From Alphaproteobacteria bacterium (GTDB lineage Bacteria; Pseudomonadota; Alphaproteobacteria; Caulobacterales; Caulobacteraceae), in contig JAGWSE010000026.1 in NCBI GenBank assembly GCA_028869395.1, forward strand, positions 1-8,024: a DNA stretch of 8,024 nucleotides, in the 5' to 3' direction. How positions within the stretch are numbered: position 1 is the first letter of the stretch; each line of letters begins with the position of its first letter. The notes below the pieces were generated by a model that was not told the DNA's origin, ran no database searches, and worked only from the letters and a program-made list of their open reading frames with translations. This document shows, in pieces, positions 6,239 through 8,024 of the stretch. A program made the position numbers and the translations under genes.

Positions 6239-7087
6239 ATGTCGGAATCGCCCCATCTCGAACACGAGCAGCGCAAGCAGGCCGAGGACAGCGCCCCGCT
6301 TCGCGCCACCGTGATCCACGAGGTCATCCGCGCCGAGGGCGAAGCCGATCTCCGGCTTGGGCCGCGCACCTTGCTCTGGTCAGGACTGGCGGCCGGGCTC
6401 TCCATGGGGTTCTCCTTCGCGGGCCAGGCGCTGCTCAGCGCCTGCCTTCCCCAGGCGCCCTGGGCGCATGCGGTCTCGAGCTTCGGCTACGTGGTGGGGT
6501 TCGCGATCGTGGTGCTGGGCCGCCAGCACCTCTTTACCGAGAGCACCTTGTCGGCGGCCCTGCCCGCCCTGATGCGCCGTGACGCCGAGACCACCGTCAG
6601 GATGTTGCGCCTTTGGGGTCTGGTGATCGCGGCGAACATCGTGGGGACGTGGCTATTCGCCGCCGCCCTGACCTGGGCCAACCCTCTCGGTCCAGAGGCG
6701 ATTCGCAGCCTCGCGAAGATCTCGGCCGAAAGCCTGTCCAACAGCTTCGGCGTCACGCTGGTGAAGGCCATATTCGCCGGCTGGCTGATCGCGCTGATGG
6801 TCTGGCTCCTGCCCACCGCAGGCTCGGCCAAGATCCTGATCATCGCCCTCCTCACCTGGGTGGTGGCGCTCGGCAGGCTCAGCCACGTGATCGCCGGGTC
6901 GACCGAGGCGGCCTACGGTGTGCTGACGGGTCACGCCGCCTTCGTCGATTATGTGATGGCCTTCTTCCTGCCCACCCTGATCGGAAACACCATCGGCGGC
7001 GGGGCCCTCGTCGCCATGCTGAACCACGCGCCTGTGCGCCGCGAGATCGAGCGCAGCAGCGAGGAGGCCGAGGGCCCTGGGCGATAG
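6239..7087 (+). CDS. Formate/nitrite transporter (FNT) family channel, YfdC-like
   Basis: This 282-residue inner-membrane protein belongs to the FNT family of pentameric channels for small monovalent anions such as formate and nitrite. It resembles the YfdC branch most closely. The soluble lead-in RATVIHEVIRAEGEADL (22-38) has the YfdC pattern. Six hydrophobic segments follow, at about 43-66, 80-96, 123-146, 171-192, 197-213 and 236-260. GFAIVVLGRQHLFTESTL (87-104) corresponds to the broken helix 2 and loop of FocA. H216 in LSHVIAGS corresponds to the central pore histidine. The substrate of YfdC-type members is not settled, so formate or nitrite should not be assumed. The ATG at 6239 has no clear Shine-Dalgarno. 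It is divergent from the valine operon and 42 bp upstream of hemB on the same strand, so the two may be cotranscribed. Confidence 0.92.
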   Translation: MSESPHLEHEQRKQAEDSAPLRATVIHEVIRAEGEADLRLGPRTLLWSGLAAGLSMGFSFAGQALLSACLPQAPWAHAVSSFGYVVGFAIVVLGRQHLFTESTLSAALPALMRRDAETTVRMLRLWGLVIAANIVGTWLFAAALTWANPLGPEAIRSLAKISAESLSNSFGVTLVKAIFAGWLIALMVWLLPTAGSAKILIIALLTWVVALGRLSHVIAGSTEAAYGVLTGHAAFVDYVMAFFLPTLIGNTIGGGALVAMLNHAPVRREIERSSEEAEGPGR

Positions 7088-7129
7088 GTCCCCTTGCGCC
7101 CGGCCGCGCGATGGGCGACTTCGGAGCCC

Positions 7130-8024
7130 ATGAGCCTGCCGCCTCTCGCCGCCTATCCCGCCCTGCGCCTTCGCCGCCTGCGCCAGGCCGACTGGATCCG
7201 CAGGCTCGTGCGCGAGACCGTGCTGACGCCCGCGGACCTGATCTGGTCGATGGTGGTGCACGAGGGCGAGGGCCAGGTTCCGGTCGCCTCCATGCCGGGC
7301 ATGCATCGGCTGTCCGTGAAGGACGCCGCCGCAGCGGCGAAGGAGGCCAAGGCGCTGGGAATCCCGGCGATCGCCGTCTTCCCGCACATCGACGGGGCGA
7401 AGAAGACCGGCCGAGGCGAGGCCGCGCTGGACCCCGACGGACTCGTCGCACGCGCCGTGAAGGCCATGAAGGACGCCGCGCCCGAGGTCGGGATCATGTG
7501 CGACGTGGCGCTCGACCCCTTCACCACCCACGGCCATGACGGGCTGATCGAGGCAGGCCGCATCGTCAACGACACCACCGTCGAGATGCTCGTGGAGCAG
7601 GGGCTGATGCAGGCCAAGGCCGGCTGCGACATCCTCGCCCCCTCGGACATGATGGACGGCCGCTGCGGCGTCCTGCGCCAGGCGCTGGAGGCCGAGGGCC
7701 TGACCGAGGTGATGATCATGTCCTACGCGGCGAAGTACGCCTCGGCGTTCTACGGCCCCTACCGGGAGGCGATCGGCTCCGGGAAACTCGGCTCCGGCGA
7801 TCTCGACAACCCGGCCGACAAGAAGACCTACCAGATGGACCCGGCCAACTCGGAGGAGGCGCTGCGCGAGGTCGCCCTCGACATCGCCGAGGGCGCCGAC
7901 ATGGTCATGGTCAAGCCGGGCATGCCCTACCTCGATATCATGCGCCGGGTGGTGGACGCCTTCGCCCTGCCGACCTTCGCCTTCCAGGTCTCCGGCGAGT
8001 ACGCCATGCTGATGGCCGCCGCCC
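7130..8024 (+). CDS. hemB: Delta-aminolevulinic acid dehydratase (porphobilinogen synthase), cut by window edge
   Basis: HemB joins two molecules of 5-aminolevulinate into porphobilinogen, the step after HemA, in the cytosol as a homo-oligomeric TIM barrel. The window holds 298 residues of an expected 325 or so. Both Schiff-base lysines are present: K202 in MSYAAKYASAFYGP and K262 in MVMVKPGMPYLDI. The position of the E. coli zinc cysteines reads DVALDPFTTHGHDG (125-138), with aspartate and alanine in place of cysteine. This is therefore the zinc-independent type seen in Rhodobacter, Bradyrhizobium and Pseudomonas. SGSGDLDNPADKKTYQMDP-type residues near 217-238 form the usual active-site lid. 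The ATG at 7130 gives the family N-terminal arm; GGAG (7123-7126) is only 3 bases away, a short spacing. It follows the FNT gene by 42 bp with no visible promoter between, but a promoter inside the FNT gene is possible. Confidence 0.97.
   Translation, partial: MSLPPLAAYPALRLRRLRQADWIRRLVRETVLTPADLIWSMVVHEGEGQVPVASMPGMHRLSVKDAAAAAKEAKALGIPAIAVFPHIDGAKKTGRGEAALDPDGLVARAVKAMKDAAPEVGIMCDVALDPFTTHGHDGLIEAGRIVNDTTVEMLVEQGLMQAKAGCDILAPSDMMDGRCGVLRQALEAEGLTEVMIMSYAAKYASAFYGPYREAIGSGKLGSGDLDNPADKKTYQMDPANSEEALREVALDIAEGADMVMVKPGMPYLDIMRRVVDAFALPTFAFQVSGEYAMLMAAA

Noticed and set aside
6613..7539. Long ORFs on both strands (plus 6613-7539, minus 6653-7537) across the FNT/hemB junction.
   Set aside because: They are out-of-frame or antisense shadows, rich in Arg, Gly and Pro, spanning two clear genes in another frame.

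Overview
The window reads as chromosomal DNA of a high-GC alphaproteobacterium, most likely a member of the Caulobacteraceae (Caulobacter or Phenylobacterium type). The main grounds are a Shemin-type 5-aminolevulinate synthase, a Ros/MucR-family regulator, a YfdC-like FNT transporter and strong G/C preference at third codon positions. The genus is an inference; no rRNA or other taxonomic marker is present. I see no mobile element, tRNA, rRNA, CRISPR array or sign of recent transfer. Almost every gene belongs to a well-known family.

Layout, left to right. (1) 1-386, minus: the 5' end of glyA (serine hydroxymethyltransferase), cut by the window edge. (2) 387-586: a divergent control region with a candidate glyA promoter and a tandem 17-bp repeat. 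(3) 587-1251, plus: a MucR-type regulator that has lost both zinc-binding histidines, overlapping by 4 bp a 77-residue protein of unknown function. (4) 1252-1485: a convergent gap with several inverted repeats. (5) 1486-2712, minus: hemA. Its upstream gap holds a perfect FNR/FixK box, TTGAT-N4-ATCAA. (6) 2933-6088, minus: a three-gene valine-catabolic operon in the order acyl-CoA dehydrogenase, 3-hydroxyisobutyryl-CoA hydrolase, 3-hydroxyisobutyrate dehydrogenase. (7) 6089-6238: a divergent gap rich in short palindromes and TTGGCG motifs. (8) 6239-7087, plus: a YfdC-like formate/nitrite-transporter-family channel. (9) 7130-8024, plus: hemB, cut by the window edge about 25-30 residues short of its expected end.

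How the genes may work together. HemA and HemB are the first two enzymes of tetrapyrrole synthesis. HemA condenses glycine with succinyl-CoA. GlyA makes glycine, and valine breakdown yields propionyl-CoA, which many bacteria convert to succinyl-CoA. The window therefore groups both precursor supplies with the first two heme enzymes. The FNR/FixK box suggests that hemA responds to oxygen. The functional link between the blocks is inference, but the individual gene calls are strong. The least understood items are the MucR variant with its coupled small protein, the tandem repeat upstream of it, and the structured gap at 1252-1485.
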